Origin: Erythrobacter sp. F6033
GTDB lineage: Bacteria; Pseudomonadota; Alphaproteobacteria; Sphingomonadales; Sphingomonadaceae
NCBI RefSeq assembly: GCF_023016005.1
Contig: NZ_JALKAZ010000001.1
Span: forward strand, 1,240,001-1,304,000
Length of the DNA stretch: 64,000 nt
Direction: 5' to 3'
Numbering within the stretch: the stretch's first letter is position 1; each line of letters begins with the position of its first letter. Below are positions 63,237 through 64,000 of the stretch, in pieces. The notes beneath the pieces are model-generated. The model made no database searches and had not been told where the DNA came from. It saw nothing but the letters and a program-made list of their open reading frames with translations. The position numbers were made by a program, and so were the translations under genes.

Positions 63237-64000
63237 AGACCAAGCCACTCGGACCAATTCCCGCAGGGTATTCCGCAATTGATGGCGAATTGGCGATTGC
63301 AGGACGAAAAGCGAGCGAGCTCGTCAAGCTGGCTGGCCGGACACCGCTGTTCGTCTATTCGCGTGAGCGATTGAGCGCACGGATGGCGGAATTGCGCGCT
63401 GCTTTGCCCTCACGCATCGGAGTGAACTACGCAATCAAGGCCAACCCGCATCCGGAGGTAATCCGGCATATGGAGCCGCTGGTGGATGGCTTCGACATCG
63501 CGTCTTCAGGCGAACTTGCGATGACTGAGGCTGCCGGAATTGATGCGAAACGGGTCAGTTTTGCTGGGCCGGGCAAGCGGGATGATGAGCTTGAGGCCGC
63601 TATTTCAGCGGGCGTTACGCTCAACTGCGAGTCCGAAGGCGAAGCGAAACGCTCGCTTACGATCGCCCACCGCATTGGTAAGACCCCTAGAATAGCGATC
63701 CGGGTCAATCCGTCTTTCGAGCTGAAAGGTTCAGGCATGAAGATGGGCGGCGGCGCAAAACAATTTGGCGTCGATGCTGACAAAGTCCCGGCCTTGGCGC
63801 GCAAGATTATCGCGCAGGGCGCGGAATGGCGCGGTCTTCATATCTTCACTGGCAGTCAGGCGCTGAATGCCGATGCGATCATAGAGGCGCAGGGTAACGT
63901 GCTGAATTTAGCGGCGGAACTGGCGCGTGAGATTGGCGTGCCCTTGCCAAAGTTGAACATGGGCGGGGGGCTTGGGATCCCTTACTTCCCAGGCGACGAG
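63233..64000 (+). CDS. PLP-dependent decarboxylase, exosortase A system-associated (partial)
   Basis: The first 256 residues of a fold III pyridoxal-phosphate decarboxylase, cut by the right edge. VNYAIKANPHP contains the PLP-binding Lys69; FDIASSGELAM, RVNPSFELKGSGMKMGGG and NMGGGLGIPYFPGDE follow. Diaminopimelate and ornithine decarboxylases are relatives, but in this locus the family type is the exosortase A-associated decarboxylase (TIGR03099). It is translationally coupled to the acyl-CoA ligase and may feed an amine into the polysaccharide or its carrier. Confidence 0.88.
   Translation, partial: MKTKPLGPIPAGYSAIDGELAIAGRKASELVKLAGRTPLFVYSRERLSARMAELRAALPSRIGVNYAIKANPHPEVIRHMEPLVDGFDIASSGELAMTEAAGIDAKRVSFAGPGKRDDELEAAISAGVTLNCESEGEAKRSLTIAHRIGKTPRIAIRVNPSFELKGSGMKMGGGAKQFGVDADKVPALARKIIAQGAEWRGLHIFTGSQALNADAIIEAQGNVLNLAAELAREIGVPLPKLNMGGGLGIPYFPGDE

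Overview
The window looks like chromosomal DNA of an alphaproteobacterium of the order Sphingomonadales, most likely Erythrobacteraceae (Erythrobacter or Altererythrobacter-like). This rests on protein styles I recognise: the ECF42/DGPF pair, the alphaproteobacterial SdhC/D, the aerobic Fe-S PurF, a subclass B3 metallo-beta-lactamase of the environmental erythrobacterial kind, and the edge of a sphingomonad-type exosortase A (PEP-CTERM) polysaccharide locus. No species call can be made from sequence alone. Coding density is very high and many neighbours share ATGA, GTGA or TGATG stop/start overlaps. I saw no rRNA, tRNA, CRISPR array, transposase or prophage genes.

Layout. (i) 1-2.3 kb: tail of an unknown gene, a CinA-like protein without its catalytic residues, and a DGPF protein overlapping an ECF42 sigma factor. 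(ii) 2.3-5.5 kb, minus strand: a tightly overlapping SDR / B3 metallo-beta-lactamase / prmA / DUF2459 operon. (iii) 5.7-8.3 kb: sdhC-sdhD-sdhA with no sdhB after it. (iv) 8.3-11.75 kb: two small unknown proteins, a membrane adenylate cyclase and a C13 (legumain-like) peptidase. (v) 11.75-17.1 kb: a phytase-esterase/cyclophilin fusion facing a blaI / M56 peptidase pair, followed by creD. The blaI promoter region carries two TACA-N2-(T/C)GTA operators 21 bp apart. (vi) 17.2-33.8 kb: housekeeping and metabolic genes (YpfJ-type peptidase, 3-hydroxybutyrate dehydrogenase, M28 peptidase, guaB, rsmB, GST, rppH, photolyase, CFA synthase, PilZ protein, purF). (vii) 34.0-41.4 kb: lolC-lolD, a glutathione peroxidase, dnaE and a dnaE-coupled membrane-anchored HTH/DUF4019 protein. 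(viii) 41.5-58.7 kb: acyl-CoA ligase, PPi-type phosphofructokinase, radical SAM protein, moaB, lytic transglycosylase with a degenerate UDG-fold protein, ETF-QO, a lone Imm8-like immunity protein, ispE, an N-formylglutamate amidohydrolase-family protein, ilvD, nnr and a RumA-type methyltransferase. (ix) 58.7-64 kb: the left end of the exosortase A-associated locus (hydrolases 1 and 2, acyl carrier protein, GNAT/FemAB-like protein, acyl-CoA ligase, PLP decarboxylase). It runs off the right edge of the window.

How the parts may fit together. The blaI-M56-creD block together with the B3 enzyme 9 kb away suggests a cell-envelope/beta-lactam stress theme. The M56 protein, however, has no penicillin-binding sensor domain. 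It has an Ala/Pro-rich linker and a charged C-terminal domain instead, so its inducer is unknown. The right-end cluster forms two divergent operons whose start codons are only 26 bp apart. The functional links proposed here are inferences from gene order and motifs.
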